A stretch of 64,000 nucleotides of DNA from Sphingomonas yabuuchiae (GTDB lineage: Bacteria > Pseudomonadota > Alphaproteobacteria > Sphingomonadales > Sphingomonadaceae). The position numbers and the translations under genes are program-made. Below are positions 26,926-37,488 of this stretch, piece after piece; position 1 is the first letter of the stretch, and each line of letters begins with the position of its first letter. Below the pieces are notes generated by a model. The model did no database searches and was not told where the DNA came from. It saw only the letters and a program-made list of their open reading frames with translations. The DNA is taken from contig NZ_JACHNX010000004.1 in assembly GCF_014199595.1 (NCBI RefSeq), forward strand, positions 124,001-188,000, given 5' to 3'.

Positions 26926-28594
26926 CGGCGTCCTCCCGGCGATAGGCGTTCTGGAGGTCGGCAAGCTGGTCGAAGCGGCGCTGCTCGGTCAGGCCGAGAT
27001 AGAGATAGCCGTCGAGTTGCATGTCCTCGGGGCGGCCGGTGCACAGCAGCACGGTGGTGCCATGCTCCTTCAACAGGCGCAGCGCGGCGCGCAGCTGCTC
27101 GGGCGGCAACAGGTCGTAGAGCTGGCCGAGCACCAGCAGCTTGGGGCCGACCAGCAGCGCATTGGCGAGCTTCAGGGCCATGGTCTCGCCGACGCTCAGC
27201 GGATAGCCGGTCGAACCCAGCGGCGTGTCCAGCCCCTGCGGCAGGCTGGCCAGACGGCGTTCCAGCCCGACCAGCGCCAGCGCCTCCATCGCCTTTTCGG
27301 CCAGTTCACCCGAGGCGAGGCGGAGATATTCGCGGATCGTCACCTCGACGATGGTCGAACGGTCGAGCACCGTCACGTCCGAGCGCAGGCGGTACATGTC
27401 GAACGAGCCCAGATCGGCATTGCCGATCCGCACCAGCCCGCGATCAGGCAAGGCATGGCGCTTGAGCAGCATCGCCAGCGTGCGCTCGGCCCCCGGCTCG
27501 GCCACCGTCACCAGCTGTTCCCCGGCCGCCAGCGTCAGATTGTAGCGCGCATCGTTGAACGCCACGTCGGTCAGCTTGACCGACCCATCGCGCGGGCCAT
27601 TGTCGCCGCGCACCATCGGCTCCTGCGGAATGGCGAAGAGCAGCGACAGCTCTTCCGAGCTGGCGACCAGATCGTAGAAGGTGTCGAGATAGGTGCCGAG
27701 CTGCGAGATGCCGTAGAAGACGCCCGACAGGATCAACTCGGCCGCGACCAGCTGGCCCAGCGAGAGCTGCCCGCGCAGGATCAACATGCCGCCCAGCAGC
27801 AACAGGCCCGCGCTGGCAAAGGCATAGATCAGCAGGAAGGCGATAGTCTGCGCGAATTGATAGCGGAAATAGCGGCGATGCGTGTTGACATAGTTCGCCG
27901 TCATCGCCTCCGACCGGTTCATCGCGAAGTCGAGATGACGGAGCGACTTGTAGAAGCCGTTGGACCCGCCGACGCTCTCCAGCCAGCGCGCGGCATTGTG
28001 CTTGGCATGGCTGAGCGCCACCGCGCCGCTGATCGCGCCGCGCCGCCAGAGCAGCCAGACGACCAGGATCGCCGTGACCAGCACCGCGTTGAAGGCAAGG
28101 AAGACCGGGTGGTAGAAGCTGGTGATGCTGAGCCCGATCACCGCCTGCAACACGATGGTGAAGGCGCCGATGACCAGGCTGGGCACCGATTTCTGGACGA
28201 CGACCAGATCGAAATAGCGGTTGAACAGGTCGCCGCGATTGCCATCGGCGAAGAAGGGGTCCTGTGCATGGACCGCACGTATCGTGACCTCGGCGACCAC
28301 GCGCGAGAACAGGCGACGCTCGAACGCGGCCATGATCCACACCCGGAGCGCACTGAGCCCGGCGACCATCAGCAACAGCATCAGCAACACGCCTGACAGC
28401 GCCCAGAGCGGGGCGGGCATGGCGGTATTGGCGACGCTGTTGATCAGCAACTGGACCGAGATGGGCGTCGCCAGTGCCAACAGGCTGATCGCGATGGTAT
28501 AGACGATGCCAAGGCGGACATAGGCCGAATCAGGGCCTATGATTTGCGACAGCCAGCCCACCGCATCCCGAAAACCCAATCGCTGTCCCGCCAA
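26915..28594 (-). CDS. ABC exporter subunit with a degenerate, probably non-hydrolysing nucleotide-binding domain
   Basis: About 559 residues. The N-terminal half is a six-helix exporter domain (LGIVYTIAISLLALATPIS through LLLLGGMLILRGQLSLGQL). The C-terminal half follows the ABC ATPase layout but the key residues are gone: Walker A is VAEPGAERTL with Arg in place of Lys, the signature is LSVGE instead of LSGGQ, Walker B is LLVLGQLYD without the Asp-Glu pair, and the H-loop position reads LLCTGRP with no His. It heads an operon with HlyD and TolC genes. The start is uncertain: TTG at 28594 has AAAAAGGGG six bases upstream, while TTG at 28624 would add AKIRKKG. Confidence 0.85.
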   Translation of the reverse strand: MAGQRLGFRDAVGWLSQIIGPDSAYVRLGIVYTIAISLLALATPISVQLLINSVANTAMPAPLWALSGVLLMLLLMVAGLSALRVWIMAAFERRLFSRVVAEVTIRAVHAQDPFFADGNRGDLFNRYFDLVVVQKSVPSLVIGAFTIVLQAVIGLSITSFYHPVFLAFNAVLVTAILVVWLLWRRGAISGAVALSHAKHNAARWLESVGGSNGFYKSLRHLDFAMNRSEAMTANYVNTHRRYFRYQFAQTIAFLLIYAFASAGLLLLGGMLILRGQLSLGQLVAAELILSGVFYGISQLGTYLDTFYDLVASSEELSLLFAIPQEPMVRGDNGPRDGSVKLTDVAFNDARYNLTLAAGEQLVTVAEPGAERTLAMLLKRHALPDRGLVRIGNADLGSFDMYRLRSDVTVLDRSTIVEVTIREYLRLASGELAEKAMEALALVGLERRLASLPQGLDTPLGSTGYPLSVGETMALKLANALLVGPKLLVLGQLYDLLPPEQLRAALRLLKEHGTTVLLCTGRPEDMQLDGYLYLGLTEQRRFDQLADLQNAYRREDADVA

Positions 28595-28792
28595 AACGCG
28601 CCCCTTTTTCCGTATCTTGGCCAAGCCGGAGCGGGCAGCCGACGGCCACCGTCACTCCGCGACACCCTCATGTTCCCCTCCATGAAAGTTACGCTTCGGC
28701 CTGATCCTAGTGAAGTCGGTGTAACGACATATCATGATCGTGGCCAATCGGAATTGCCGTGTCCGGGGTATAGAAAGCCGCTATAGGGCCCT

Positions 28793-29698
28793 ATGCTCAC
28801 CCTGCGTCAGCTCGAATATCTGGTCACCATCGCGGACACGGGCTCCTTCGCGCTGGCGGCACGGGTCGCCAATGTCTCGCAACCGACGCTCAGCCAGCAG
28901 GTTCGGACGCTGGAGGAGCGGCTGGGCGCCAAGCTACTGGAGCGGAGCGCGACGGGCGCGATCCTGACGCCGGTCGGGCGCAGCATCGTGGCGACCGCGC
29001 GGCGCATGTTGAGCGACGCTAGCGATATCGTGGCACTGGCGGCGGGATCGACCGACAGCCTGACCGGCACGCTCAAGCTGGGGACCACGCCGACGCTGGG
29101 GCCGTATCTTCTCTCGCCGATCATCGCCGAACTGCACCGCATGGCCCCGCGCCTGCGCCTGCATGTGCGCGAGGGGATACCCGACGAACAGGTGCGCGAG
29201 CTGTCGCGCGGCGATATCGACGTGCTGCTCGGCCCGTTGCCCATGACCGGGGAAGACCTGACCGTCGAACCCCTGTTTCGTGAGCCGCTGCATCTGGTCG
29301 CCGCGCTCGACCACCCGATCGATGCCGCCATCGAGGCGGATCGCGAGGTGCTGACCGGCAGTCCGCTTCTGACGCTGGACCCGCGCCATCATCTGGCGCG
29401 GCAGGCGGCCGAGGTCGCGGACCATTATGGCATGACCATCGCGCCGGATTATTACGGCACCAGCCTGGAAAGCCTGCACCAGATGGTCGCGAGCGGGCTG
29501 GGCCTGACGCTGTTGCCCAGCCTGTATCTGCGATCGGAAGTGGGCGGGGCAACGGGATTGAAGATCCTGCCCGTCCAGGGATGGCGTGCGCATCGGTCGA
29601 TCGCCATCGCCTGGCGCCGCCAGTCGCCGATGAGCGCGGCGTTCAAGCTGATCGCCGATCATGTGCAGGGATGTGCGCGGACCCTGCTTGCGGGGTGA
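28793..29698 (+). CDS. OxyR-like LysR-family regulator lacking the redox cysteines
   Basis: 301 residues. The helix-turn-helix is typical (MLTLRQLEYLVTIADTGSFALAA, VSQPTLSQQVRTLEERLGA). The effector domain resembles OxyR (DVLLGPLP, LLTLDPRHHLARQAAEVADHYG). OxyR normally has GHCLRDQ and a second Cys nine residues later; here the first position is His and the second is absent. The only Cys I see is near the C-terminus (GCARTL). Peroxide sensing by disulfide is therefore unlikely. It is divergent from the ABC-HlyD-TolC operon with about 170-200 bases between them and is a plausible regulator of it. Confidence 0.88.
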   Translation: MLTLRQLEYLVTIADTGSFALAARVANVSQPTLSQQVRTLEERLGAKLLERSATGAILTPVGRSIVATARRMLSDASDIVALAAGSTDSLTGTLKLGTTPTLGPYLLSPIIAELHRMAPRLRLHVREGIPDEQVRELSRGDIDVLLGPLPMTGEDLTVEPLFREPLHLVAALDHPIDAAIEADREVLTGSPLLTLDPRHHLARQAAEVADHYGMTIAPDYYGTSLESLHQMVASGLGLTLLPSLYLRSEVGGATGLKILPVQGWRAHRSIAIAWRRQSPMSAAFKLIADHVQGCARTLLAG

Positions 29699-29761
29699 GG
29701 GGGGCGAGCGCTCGGCTGCCTGGCGATGGCCCGATCGAGCTGCGGGCGCTCTCCCCAAATG

Positions 29762-29783
29762 GATCCCGGCCTCCGCCGGGATC
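29762..29783. terminator. Hairpin between convergent genes
   Basis: GATCCCGGC-CTCC-GCCGGGATC is a perfect 9-bp stem with a four-base loop, lying between the LysR stop and the chemoreceptor stop. It has no T-run on either side, so termination is inferred from position and stem strength. It may also be a dispersed repeat unit. Confidence 0.5.
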
Positions 29784-29831
29784 GCGTGCAGGATGGTGAG
29801 GGGTCTCGCGTTACAGGATATGCCTCGCCGG

Positions 29832-31739
29832 TCAGGCGGCCCGACCGAAATCGGCGTCTTCGCCGTCCGGGCCGCCGGTCGACATGTCCAGCGCGAAGCC
29901 GCGAATGCGGGCCTGCTGGTCGGCGACTACGTTCGTCCGGGCGGCGGGCTTGGCCTTTTTGGCGGGTGTCGTCGCCCGTGCCGGGGCCGGCGTACGGCTT
30001 GCGCGGCCCGTACCGTTGTCGATGCGGAAGAAGGCGATATTCTCCTCCAGCTCCTCGGCCTGGCTGGCGAGTTCCTCCGAGGTGGCGGAAATCTGTTCGG
30101 AGGCGGCCGCGTTCTGCTGCGTGACCTGATCGAGCTGCTGGATCGCGGCGTTGATCTGGGTGGCGCCGATATCCTGTTCGCGGCACGCGGCGCTGATCTC
30201 GGCGACCAGCTCGGCGGTACGGCGGATGTCGGGGACGAGCGAGCCGAGCATCTCCCCGGCCTGCTGCGCCGCCGCCACCGTGTCGGACGACATGCCGCTG
30301 ATCTCACCCGCCGCAATCTGGCTCCGTTCGGCCAGCTTGCGCACCTCGGCGGCCACCACCGCAAAGCCGCGACCATGCTCGCCCGCGCGGGCCGCCTCGA
30401 CCGCCGCGTTCAGCGCCAGCAGGTCGGTCTGGCGCGCGATTTCCTGCACGATGCCGATCTTCTCGGCGATGGTGCGCATCGCGCCGACGGCCTTCTGCAC
30501 CGCCGCGCCGCTGATCTCGGCATCCTGCGAGGACTGGCGGGCGATCTTTTCGGTCTGGCTGGCATTGTCGGCATTCTGTTTGATGTTCGCCGCCATCTGC
30601 TCCATCGATGCGGAGGCTTCCTCGGCCGCCGCCGCCTGCTCGGTGGCGCCCTGCGACATCTGCTCCGACGACGAGGACAGCTGCTGGCTGCCCGCGGCGA
30701 CATTCTTGGCGGCCAGCGTGGCGTCGCCGACGACACCGCGCAGTCGCTCGACCATCATGACCAGCGCCTGGCCCAGCGAGTCCCGGTCCGACAGCGGCCG
30801 GTGGTTGACGGTCAGGTCGCCCCCCGCAATCGTCTCGGCCAGTTCCGCCGACTTGCGCAGGTTGGTGGTCATGCGGATCAGAGCATGACCCAGAAGGTCC
30901 TTGTCCGACAGCGCCTGGTGATCGATGCTCAGGTCACCCTCGGCGATGGTATCGGCCAGCCGCGCGCTCTGGCGCAGATTGGCGGTCATGTGGTTCACCG
31001 TGTCGACCAGATCCTTGATCTCGTCATTGGTGACGACCGACACTTCCTGTTCGATATCGCCGATCGCCACCGCCTCGATCGCGACCGAGATTTTCTTCAG
31101 CCCCTGCGACACGATCCGCGCAATCCAGACCGCACCGGCCAGAGCGATCGCCAGCGCCAGGCCCGAGATGACAAACAGCGCGTTGCGCGAACTGTCGTAG
31201 ATCGCGTCGGCATTCTGCTGCGCGGCCTCCATGTCGGCCTTGGCGTTCTTCACGAGTTGCTGCGTTCCCTGGCTGATCTGCACGGCCAGTTCGCGCGACT
31301 TGGTCATCGACAATGCGCCAGCTTCCGCATTGCGATTGGCCAGTCCGAGACGGCGGACCATATCGTTGACGGGCAGCCAAGCCGTGTAACTCTCGCTGAT
31401 CCCGGTCCAGATCGGGCGGCCCGCAGGCGTCGCATTCGCAAGGCCGGTTTCGACCAGCGCCTTTATGTCGGACCGGGCGTGCATCAGCTCGCCGTCAAAG
31501 ACCCGCATCTGTTCGTCGTCGTTCGTCAGCGCGAGGTTCTTTTCCATGCGGATCGCGTAGCTGATGCGCTCGTTCAGCGTTTCGGCACGGTCCAATCGGG
31601 CCACCGGGCCAGCGACGATCTGGGTCGTGACGCTGTTCATTTCGCTCAGTTTTGACGCGGCAAGCGCCGCCATGCCTAACAGCAATGTGAGCACTATCGC
31701 GAATGTCGCACCCAGTTTGAATTTGATCGTGGCCCGCAT
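29832..31739 (-). CDS. Methyl-accepting chemotaxis protein
   Basis: About 635 residues. TM1 near the N-terminus ([17 protein letters not shown]), a four-helix-bundle-type periplasmic domain of about 140 residues, TM2 ([21 protein letters not shown]), HAMP and an extended HAMP-like linker with two near-repeats ([18 protein letters not shown] and [18 protein letters not shown]). The signalling tip is clear: [40 protein letters not shown]. The C-terminal tail is basic and Ala/Pro-rich without an NWETF-type tether. The start at 31739 follows GGGGA by about six bases. No other chemotaxis gene is nearby, so it is an orphan receptor. Confidence 0.93.
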   Translation of the reverse strand: MRATIKFKLGATFAIVLTLLLGMAALAASKLSEMNSVTTQIVAGPVARLDRAETLNERISYAIRMEKNLALTNDDEQMRVFDGELMHARSDIKALVETGLANATPAGRPIWTGISESYTAWLPVNDMVRRLGLANRNAEAGALSMTKSRELAVQISQGTQQLVKNAKADMEAAQQNADAIYDSSRNALFVISGLALAIALAGAVWIARIVSQGLKKISVAIEAVAIGDIEQEVSVVTNDEIKDLVDTVNHMTANLRQSARLADTIAEGDLSIDHQALSDKDLLGHALIRMTTNLRKSAELAETIAGGDLTVNHRPLSDRDSLGQALVMMVERLRGVVGDATLAAKNVAAGSQQLSSSSEQMSQGATEQAAAAEEASASMEQMAANIKQNADNASQTEKIARQSSQDAEISGAAVQKAVGAMRTIAEKIGIVQEIARQTDLLALNAAVEAARAGEHGRGFAVVAAEVRKLAERSQIAAGEISGMSSDTVAAAQQAGEMLGSLVPDIRRTAELVAEISAACREQDIGATQINAAIQQLDQVTQQNAAASEQISATSEELASQAEELEENIAFFRIDNGTGRASRTPAPARATTPAKKAKPAARTNVVADQQARIRGFALDMSTGGPDGEDADFGRAA

Positions 31740-32182
31740 GATTTCCCCGTTTCCGATATTGACCTGGGTCAAGGTCGGCACGGGTCACACGGAAAATTCT
31801 AACAGTTTATAAACTGGAGTGACATCAATCTGTCACAATTCGGCGCGTTGCATGAGAGACGATCACGTCCGATAAATTCCGCCGGACCGAAGGGGCTTGG
31901 TATCATATTGGTTACTATTTGGTCTAAATGGCGCTAACATGCTGAAAATTACGCCACGGCTCGGCATCGACCAATGATAGCGGTATCATGAACTTATAGT
32001 TAATGGTTGCGACGATAGCATCCATCAAATCTCGGGTTGCCGATCAAAAATATTTTTGCGCCTGTCGTCGGCACACCGTTTGAAAGGAGGGGAGAGGCGT
32101 TTGCCAACCCCGTCGAGGGTCGCGACTCGCGTGGCGAATCCCTCGACGTTGCCGGGTCCGATGGCTGCTTTTATATCCTCGC
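31740..32182. other. 443-base AT-richer intergenic region with inverted repeats
   Basis: No convincing gene. It is clearly less GC-rich than its surroundings. It contains a perfect 14-bp palindrome, CAAAAATATTTTTG (32045-32058), and an inverted repeat, ATGATA-GCGG-TATCAT (31974-31989). Near the right end a 9-bp stem, CGTCGAGGG (32111-32119) with CCCTCGACG (32140-32148), lies just past the PRISE reductase stop and may be its terminator. The left part must hold the chemoreceptor promoter. Confidence 0.55.
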
Positions 32183-33244
32183 TTACGGGATCAGGCGGTC
32201 GGCACGGAGCCGTTCGAACAGTGCAAAGAACGCATCGTCGGTCGGCTGATAGCCGGTGAAACCCAGACGTCGGCTCTTGGACATGTCAGTCACGACCTCG
32301 ATCGGGCGGCCCAGATCGGCATCGGTGTGCCAGGGCGAGGCGAGGCGGTTCAGATCGGGTTCGGCCAGTCCCTCGCGCGTGGCGATCTCGCGCCACAATG
32401 CGCCATCGTTCGCCATCTGCTGCTCCAACGGCCGCACGATGCCGTCGAACGGTACCGCCTCGACACCGAACCAGTCGGCGATGCGACCCCACATCCATTG
32501 CCAGCGGAAGACATCGCCATTGACGACGTTGAACGCCTCGTCATGCGCCGCCTCGGTTTCCGTCGCCCAGAGGAGATGGCGGGCGAGTTGCCCGGCATCG
32601 GTCATGTCGGTCAGCCCCGACCATTGCGCAGCCGAGCCGGGGAAGGTGAAGGGCCGCCCCGTCTCGCGGCACAAGGTCGCATAGACCGCCAGTGTCGTGC
32701 CCATGTTCATGGCATTGCCGACCGCCAGCCCGATCACGGTATGCGGGCGGTGCACGCTCCAGGTGAAGCCGTCGCGCTTGGCCGCCGCGAACACCTCGTC
32801 CTCCTGTGCATAATAGAAATTCTCGACGTCCAGCCGGCCCTGTTCCTCGCGGAACGGCGTCTGCGGCAGCGTGCCCTTGCCATAGGCCTCGAACGGCCCG
32901 AGATAATGTTTGAGGCCGGTGACCAGGGCGACATGGCGCGGGCCGGTGCCCCCGCGCAGTCCGTCGAGCAGGTTGCGCACCATCGCGGCGTTGACGCGGA
33001 TATTCTCCGCCTCGCTGTCCTGCCGGGCCCAGGTGGTGATGAAGACCGCATCGGGGTTCACGTCACGCAGCGCCGCCGCCGTCGCGTCCGGGTCCTGAAG
33101 GTCGGCGGCGACCGGATGCACGCCCGCCTGCTCGGTCGGTCGGCGGGCCAGGCCATGGACGGTCCAGCCCTGTTCCACCAGGAGCGCCGTCGTCGCGCTG
33201 CCGACGATCCCGCTCGCGCCCACCACCAATGCCGTCTTCGCCAT
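32183..33244 (-). CDS. PRISE-type (progesterone 5-beta-reductase/iridoid-synthase-like) enone reductase
   Basis: 353 residues. An extended SDR with the N-terminal NAD(P) motif GASGIVGSA. The PRISE signatures are VTGLKHYLGPFEAY and NFYYAQEDEVF, the latter carrying the family's unusual active-site Tyr in NFYYxxED; the usual YxxxK is replaced. Such enzymes reduce activated C=C bonds of enones. Physiological substrate unknown. GGAGG lies about 5 bases before the ATG. It is divergent from an HxlR-type regulator with 94 bases between, a frequent arrangement for inducible reductases. Confidence 0.87.
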   Translation of the reverse strand: MAKTALVVGASGIVGSATTALLVEQGWTVHGLARRPTEQAGVHPVAADLQDPDATAAALRDVNPDAVFITTWARQDSEAENIRVNAAMVRNLLDGLRGGTGPRHVALVTGLKHYLGPFEAYGKGTLPQTPFREEQGRLDVENFYYAQEDEVFAAAKRDGFTWSVHRPHTVIGLAVGNAMNMGTTLAVYATLCRETGRPFTFPGSAAQWSGLTDMTDAGQLARHLLWATETEAAHDEAFNVVNGDVFRWQWMWGRIADWFGVEAVPFDGIVRPLEQQMANDGALWREIATREGLAEPDLNRLASPWHTDADLGRPIEVVTDMSKSRRLGFTGYQPTDDAFFALFERLRADRLIP

Positions 33245-33338
33245 AAAAGCCTCCGTTATCAGGGTTTTCAGCTAGGCATGGGTGGACAGCACTTCCAGAC
33301 GGCACCATCTGGGCCCCCAGGCACCAGAAGGTAACCAT

Positions 33339-33719
33339 ATGCAGCCGGGATCACGTGACGAGGAATGGCGGGAGGATTGCGCCCCGCGCCGCATGCTGGA
33401 ATTGTTCGCGACGAAATGGACCAGCATGGTGCTGCATACGCTGCACGCCCGCCATGGCGGCGTCGCACGGACGGGCGTCCTCCAGCGCAGCCTGCCGGGC
33501 ATCTCGAAGAAGATGCTGACCCAGACGCTGCGCGACATGGAGGGTAGCGGGCTGCTGACCCGCCATGTCCAGAGCATCATGCCGCCGATGGTCGAGTATC
33601 GCCTGAGCGATCTGGGTCAGCGCTTCGTCGAGCCGGTCGAGTTGCTGTATGGCTGGGGCCGCGACAATGCCGATGCGCTGGACCGGTTGGTGCCGCGCCC
33701 GCGTTCGCGCCGGGCCTGA
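33339..33719 (+). CDS. HxlR-family winged-helix transcriptional regulator
   Basis: 126 residues. The N-terminal Cys and HxlR core are visible (EDCAPRRMLELFATKWTSMV), followed by the recognition region ISKKMLTQTLRDMEGSGLL and wing VEYRLSDLGQ. Many HxlR proteins sense reactive electrophiles through that Cys. With the divergent PRISE reductase, this forms a likely sensor/target pair; the shared 94-base region should contain the operator. The start at 33339 is preferred because AGAAGG lies seven bases upstream. Confidence 0.9.
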   Translation: MQPGSRDEEWREDCAPRRMLELFATKWTSMVLHTLHARHGGVARTGVLQRSLPGISKKMLTQTLRDMEGSGLLTRHVQSIMPPMVEYRLSDLGQRFVEPVELLYGWGRDNADALDRLVPRPRSRRA

Positions 33720-33764
33720 CCGCCGACTTGCCTCGGACCCGGATCGGGGGCAGCGTGCAGGGTG

Positions 33765-34037
33765 ATGGAGAAAGCAGAGAAATCCGACGATTATGCACGC
33801 GGGCGGCGCGACGGCCTGCGGCTGGCGCTGTCGATCCTGGAGGCGGAGGAGGCCAAGTGGGAGGCGCTGCTCGGCGAGAGTCCGTCCTGGCGAACGAATG
33901 CGACCCGCTCGATCCGGCACAAGGCGTATCAGGTCGCACGCAAGCGGGTGCAGACGGCCCTCAACCGGCTGCTCCCCAAAGGCGAGACCGCGCTTCCGGT
34001 CGAACTCGCAACGATGATCGACCGGGTCGGGCTATAG
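33765..34037 (+). CDS. Small cytosolic hypothetical protein
   Basis: 90 residues, family not recognised. No signal or membrane segment. It is largely helical and charged: EKSDDYARGRRDGLRLALSI, then RKRVQTALNRLLP. A GTG three bases before the ATG is also possible. It starts about 45 bases after the HxlR stop on the same strand, so it might be read through. It converges with the hybrid kinase, 14 bases between stops. Confidence 0.5.
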   Translation: MEKAEKSDDYARGRRDGLRLALSILEAEEAKWEALLGESPSWRTNATRSIRHKAYQVARKRVQTALNRLLPKGETALPVELATMIDRVGL

Positions 34038-34051
34038 GGGCGGGGCGCGCT

Positions 34052-37000
34052 TCAGCCCGACAGCATCTCACCGACGCGGCGTTCCAGTTCCAATATGTTG
34101 AACGGCTTGGTCAGTACCTCCATGCCCTCATCCAGATGGCCTGCGCCGACCGCAGCATTGGCGGCATAGCCGGTGACGAACAGGATTTTGAGCGCAGGGC
34201 GAACCGCCCGGCCCGCATCGGCGACCTGACGACCGTTCAATCCGCCGGGCAAGCCGACATCGGTGACGAGCAGGTCGATCCGTTCGGCCGATTGGAGCAG
34301 CGAGACGCCCATCGGACCGTTGCTGGCGGTCAGCACGCGGTATCCGGCATCGCGCAGCACTTCGCCGACCAGATCGCGGATTGCGCTTTCATCCTCCACC
34401 AGAAGGACCGTCTCCCCCTCATGCGCGCGGTGCCGGCTCGCGGAGGTTTCGTGCGGATCGGCCAGTTCATGCTCACCGGGCAGGCGGGGCAGGTATAGCC
34501 GCATCGTGGTGCCAGTGCCGACTTCCGAATAGATGCGGACCTGGCCGCCCGACTGGCGGACGAAACCATAGATCATCGACAGGCCCAGCCCGGTGCCCTC
34601 GCCGATTGGCTTGGTGGTGAAGAAGGGGTCGAAGACGCGCTCCATCACCTCGGGCGTCATGCCGGTGCCGGTGTCGGTGACGCACAGCGAGACATAGTCG
34701 CCTGCGGGCAGGTCCTGCGCCGCCGCCGCACGGGCGTCGAGCGTCTTGTTGGCGGTCTCGATGGTCAGCTTGCCGCCCTCGGGCATGGCGTCGCGTGCGT
34801 TGATACACAGGTTCAGCAGCGCGCTTTCCAGCTGCGGCGCGTCGACCAGGATCGGCCACAGGCCCGGCGCGGAGGCGAACGTCACCTCTATGGCGGGACC
34901 GATGGTGCGGACGATGATGTCCTCCATCCCCGCGATCAGGCGGTCGACATCGGTGGGCTTGGGCGCCAGCGTCTGTCGTCGCGAAAAGGCGAGCAGCCGC
35001 TGGGTCAGCGCGGCGGCCCGGTGCGCCCCGTTCTGCGCCATGGAGATGTAGCGGTCGAGTTGGTCATGCTGCCCCTTGGCGATCCGCATGGCGAGCAGTT
35101 CGAGGCCGCCCGTCACCGCCGTCAGCAGATTATTGAAATCATGCGCCAGACCGCCGGTCAGCTGGCCCACCGCCTCAATCTTCTGCGCCTGGCGGAGCTG
35201 TTCCTCGGCCTGTGCCAGGGCGAGCGCCTGTTCCTTCTGTGCGGTCACGTCGCGGCCGGTCGCATAGGTCATGTCGCCGGCAGGCGCTGCGTTCCAGGAA
35301 ATCCAGCGGATCGAGCCGTCCTTGTGACGATACCGGTTCTGCACCACCGGCTTGCCGCCGTTCGCTGCCAACTCATAGGCATAGACCGTGTCGTCATGAT
35401 CCTCGGACACGACGAATTCGTTGACGTGACGGCCGACCAGTTCGGCCTGATCATAGCCCAGAAGGCTGGTCCAGGCCGGATTGACCCGCCGGACGACGCC
35501 GTGAAAGTCGATGACCAGCATCAGCTCGGGCGAGGTATCCCACATGCGGTCGCGCTCGGCGGTGCGTTCGGCGACCTCGTCCTCCAGCGTCTCGTTCATC
35601 CGCTGCAGCGCTTGCTCGGCCCGCTTTCGCTCGGTGATGTCGATCGACGAACCGACCAACCCGACGACATGGCCCGCCGCATCGCGGAACGGCGCCTTGG
35701 TCGACAGCCATGTCGCGTGCGTCCCGTCCGGAAAGTCGACCTGCTCTTCCAGCACCTCGGTCCGGCCTTCGGTCATGACCCGCCGGTCATTGGCCATGAC
35801 GATTTCCGCCTGCGCCCGGTCGTCCAGGAATTCCAGGTCGGTCCGCCCGATGATCGCCTCGATCGGCTTGCCGACCAGTTCGACCGTCCCGCGATTGGCG
35901 GCGAGCATCCGGCCGCTGCTGTCCTTGGCATAGACGACGCCGGGCACCGCCTCCATGACCGCCGCAAGCATGGCATTGGCGTGACGCAGGGCATCCTCGG
36001 CCGCGCGACGGTCAGCAATGTCGATGACCGAGCCGATATAGCCCAGAAACTCGCCATCCGGGCCGAAACGCGGCGAGGCGGCATCGATCGCCCAGCCATA
36101 GGACCCGTCCGCCCGGCGCAGGCGATAGTCGATACGGAACGAGGTATGCGTCGTATTGGCCTGGCCGAAGATACGCTCCGCCTCGGCCCGATCGTCGGGG
36201 TGGGTGGCGTTGAGCCAGCCATAGCCCAGCGCTTCGTCACATGTCTGACCGGTATATTCGTACCAGCGGCGGTTGAGATAGGTGCAGACACCGTCCGCAT
36301 CGGTCATCCACATCATGACCGGCGCATGGTCCGCCATGTTGCGGAACCGGTCCTCGCTGTCGACCAGCTCGACACGCGCCCGGGCCAGTTCGGCGTCCCG
36401 CGCCCGGTCCTCGGTCTCGTTCCGGCCGATCTTCAGATAGCCGATGATCCGGTCGCCGCCGTCCCTGATCGGATGGGTCGTGCCGTTGAGCAGCACGAGC
36501 GCCCCGTCCGGCTTGCGATGCCAGCGAAGGTCCGGCGCGCAACCTTCCGCGGCGGCGCGGGCCATGTGCCGGGCCGGAATGCCTTCGGCACGGTCCTGGG
36601 GCACGAAAATCTCGTCGATGGGGCGGCCGAGCGCATCCCCGTCGCGCCAGTCGAAGATCGCCTGCGCGCCCGCCGACCAGCTGGTGATCCGCCGCTCGGT
36701 ATCGGTCGCGATGATTGCATAATCCCGCGCGCTGTCGAGGATCAGACGCATGCGTTCCTCACTGGCCCGCAACGCCTCATTCTGTCGGTCGAGTTCCTCG
36801 ACGGAGCGGCGCAGATCGAGTTGCGCCATCACCTGTCGCGCCAGCACGCGCAGCGTTTCCTGCTGCACATCGGTGAATGCGCGCGGGCGATAGTCGAGGA
36901 CGCAGAGCGTGCCGATCGCCAACCCGTCCCCGGTCTTCAGCAAGGCGCCCGCATAGGCCCGGATATGCGGGGACCCGGTGACCAGCGGATTGCAGGCGAA

Positions 37001-37291
37001 CCGCGCATCCTCGCGCAGGTCGGGCACGATCAGGAAATCCTCCTCCAGCAAGGCATGCGCGCAGAAGGAGCTGTGCAGCGGCGTCTCGCGCACGCCCAGG
37101 CCGACCTCCGCCTTGAAGAACTGGCGTCCTTCGCCGACCAGGTTCACGACCGCGATCGGCGTATCGCACAGCCTGGCAGTCAGCGCGGCGAGTTCGTCGA
37201 AAGTCGGCTCGCGCGGCGTGTCCATCACGCCATAGCGATCCAACGCCGCAAGCCTGCGTCTCTCGGGCGCGTCGCTGTCGTTATGGTCCAT
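34052..37291 (-). CDS. Hybrid sensor histidine kinase, GAF-PAS(x4)-HisKA-HATPase-receiver
   Basis: About 1079 residues, no membrane segments, so cytosolic sensing. Order: GAF domain (about 20-165), PAS with [18 protein letters not shown] with [23 protein letters not shown] with [17 protein letters not shown] with [19 protein letters not shown], dimerisation domain with His717 ([10 protein letters not shown]), ATPase domain with [16 protein letters not shown] and GTGLGLSM, then a receiver with Asp1011 ([11 protein letters not shown]). The PAS motifs resemble redox/light-type modules, but no cofactor residue is certain. The start at 37291 follows GGATCATTG; an upstream frame to 37504 has no kinase-like content. 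It is divergent from the antiporter gene. Confidence 0.9.
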   Translation of the reverse strand: MDHNDSDAPERRRLAALDRYGVMDTPREPTFDELAALTARLCDTPIAVVNLVGEGRQFFKAEVGLGVRETPLHSSFCAHALLEEDFLIVPDLREDARFACNPLVTGSPHIRAYAGALLKTGDGLAIGTLCVLDYRPRAFTDVQQETLRVLARQVMAQLDLRRSVEELDRQNEALRASEERMRLILDSARDYAIIATDTERRITSWSAGAQAIFDWRDGDALGRPIDEIFVPQDRAEGIPARHMARAAAEGCAPDLRWHRKPDGALVLLNGTTHPIRDGGDRIIGYLKIGRNETEDRARDAELARARVELVDSEDRFRNMADHAPVMMWMTDADGVCTYLNRRWYEYTGQTCDEALGYGWLNATHPDDRAEAERIFGQANTTHTSFRIDYRLRRADGSYGWAIDAASPRFGPDGEFLGYIGSVIDIADRRAAEDALRHANAMLAAVMEAVPGVVYAKDSSGRMLAANRGTVELVGKPIEAIIGRTDLEFLDDRAQAEIVMANDRRVMTEGRTEVLEEQVDFPDGTHATWLSTKAPFRDAAGHVVGLVGSSIDITERKRAEQALQRMNETLEDEVAERTAERDRMWDTSPELMLVIDFHGVVRRVNPAWTSLLGYDQAELVGRHVNEFVVSEDHDDTVYAYELAANGGKPVVQNRYRHKDGSIRWISWNAAPAGDMTYATGRDVTAQKEQALALAQAEEQLRQAQKIEAVGQLTGGLAHDFNNLLTAVTGGLELLAMRIAKGQHDQLDRYISMAQNGAHRAAALTQRLLAFSRRQTLAPKPTDVDRLIAGMEDIIVRTIGPAIEVTFASAPGLWPILVDAPQLESALLNLCINARDAMPEGGKLTIETANKTLDARAAAAQDLPAGDYVSLCVTDTGTGMTPEVMERVFDPFFTTKPIGEGTGLGLSMIYGFVRQSGGQVRIYSEVGTGTTMRLYLPRLPGEHELADPHETSASRHRAHEGETVLLVEDESAIRDLVGEVLRDAGYRVLTASNGPMGVSLLQSAERIDLLVTDVGLPGGLNGRQVADAGRAVRPALKILFVTGYAANAAVGAGHLDEGMEVLTKPFNILELERRVGEMLSG

Positions 37292-37488
37292 CAATGATCC
37301 GGCCATGGCGTTGAGGTGGAACGGGGCGCAAAAATACCGACTTGTGACGCCCGCGCAACTGTAGGCGCGGCGCAACCCTTCGATATCCTTCACGCCAGGC
37401 ATGATCCCTTTTCGGCGGATCGTGCCCGGCGCACCGCATATGGCGGGGCAGCGGTTACCTTTGGGAAGCCTGTGAGTTACACGGCACC

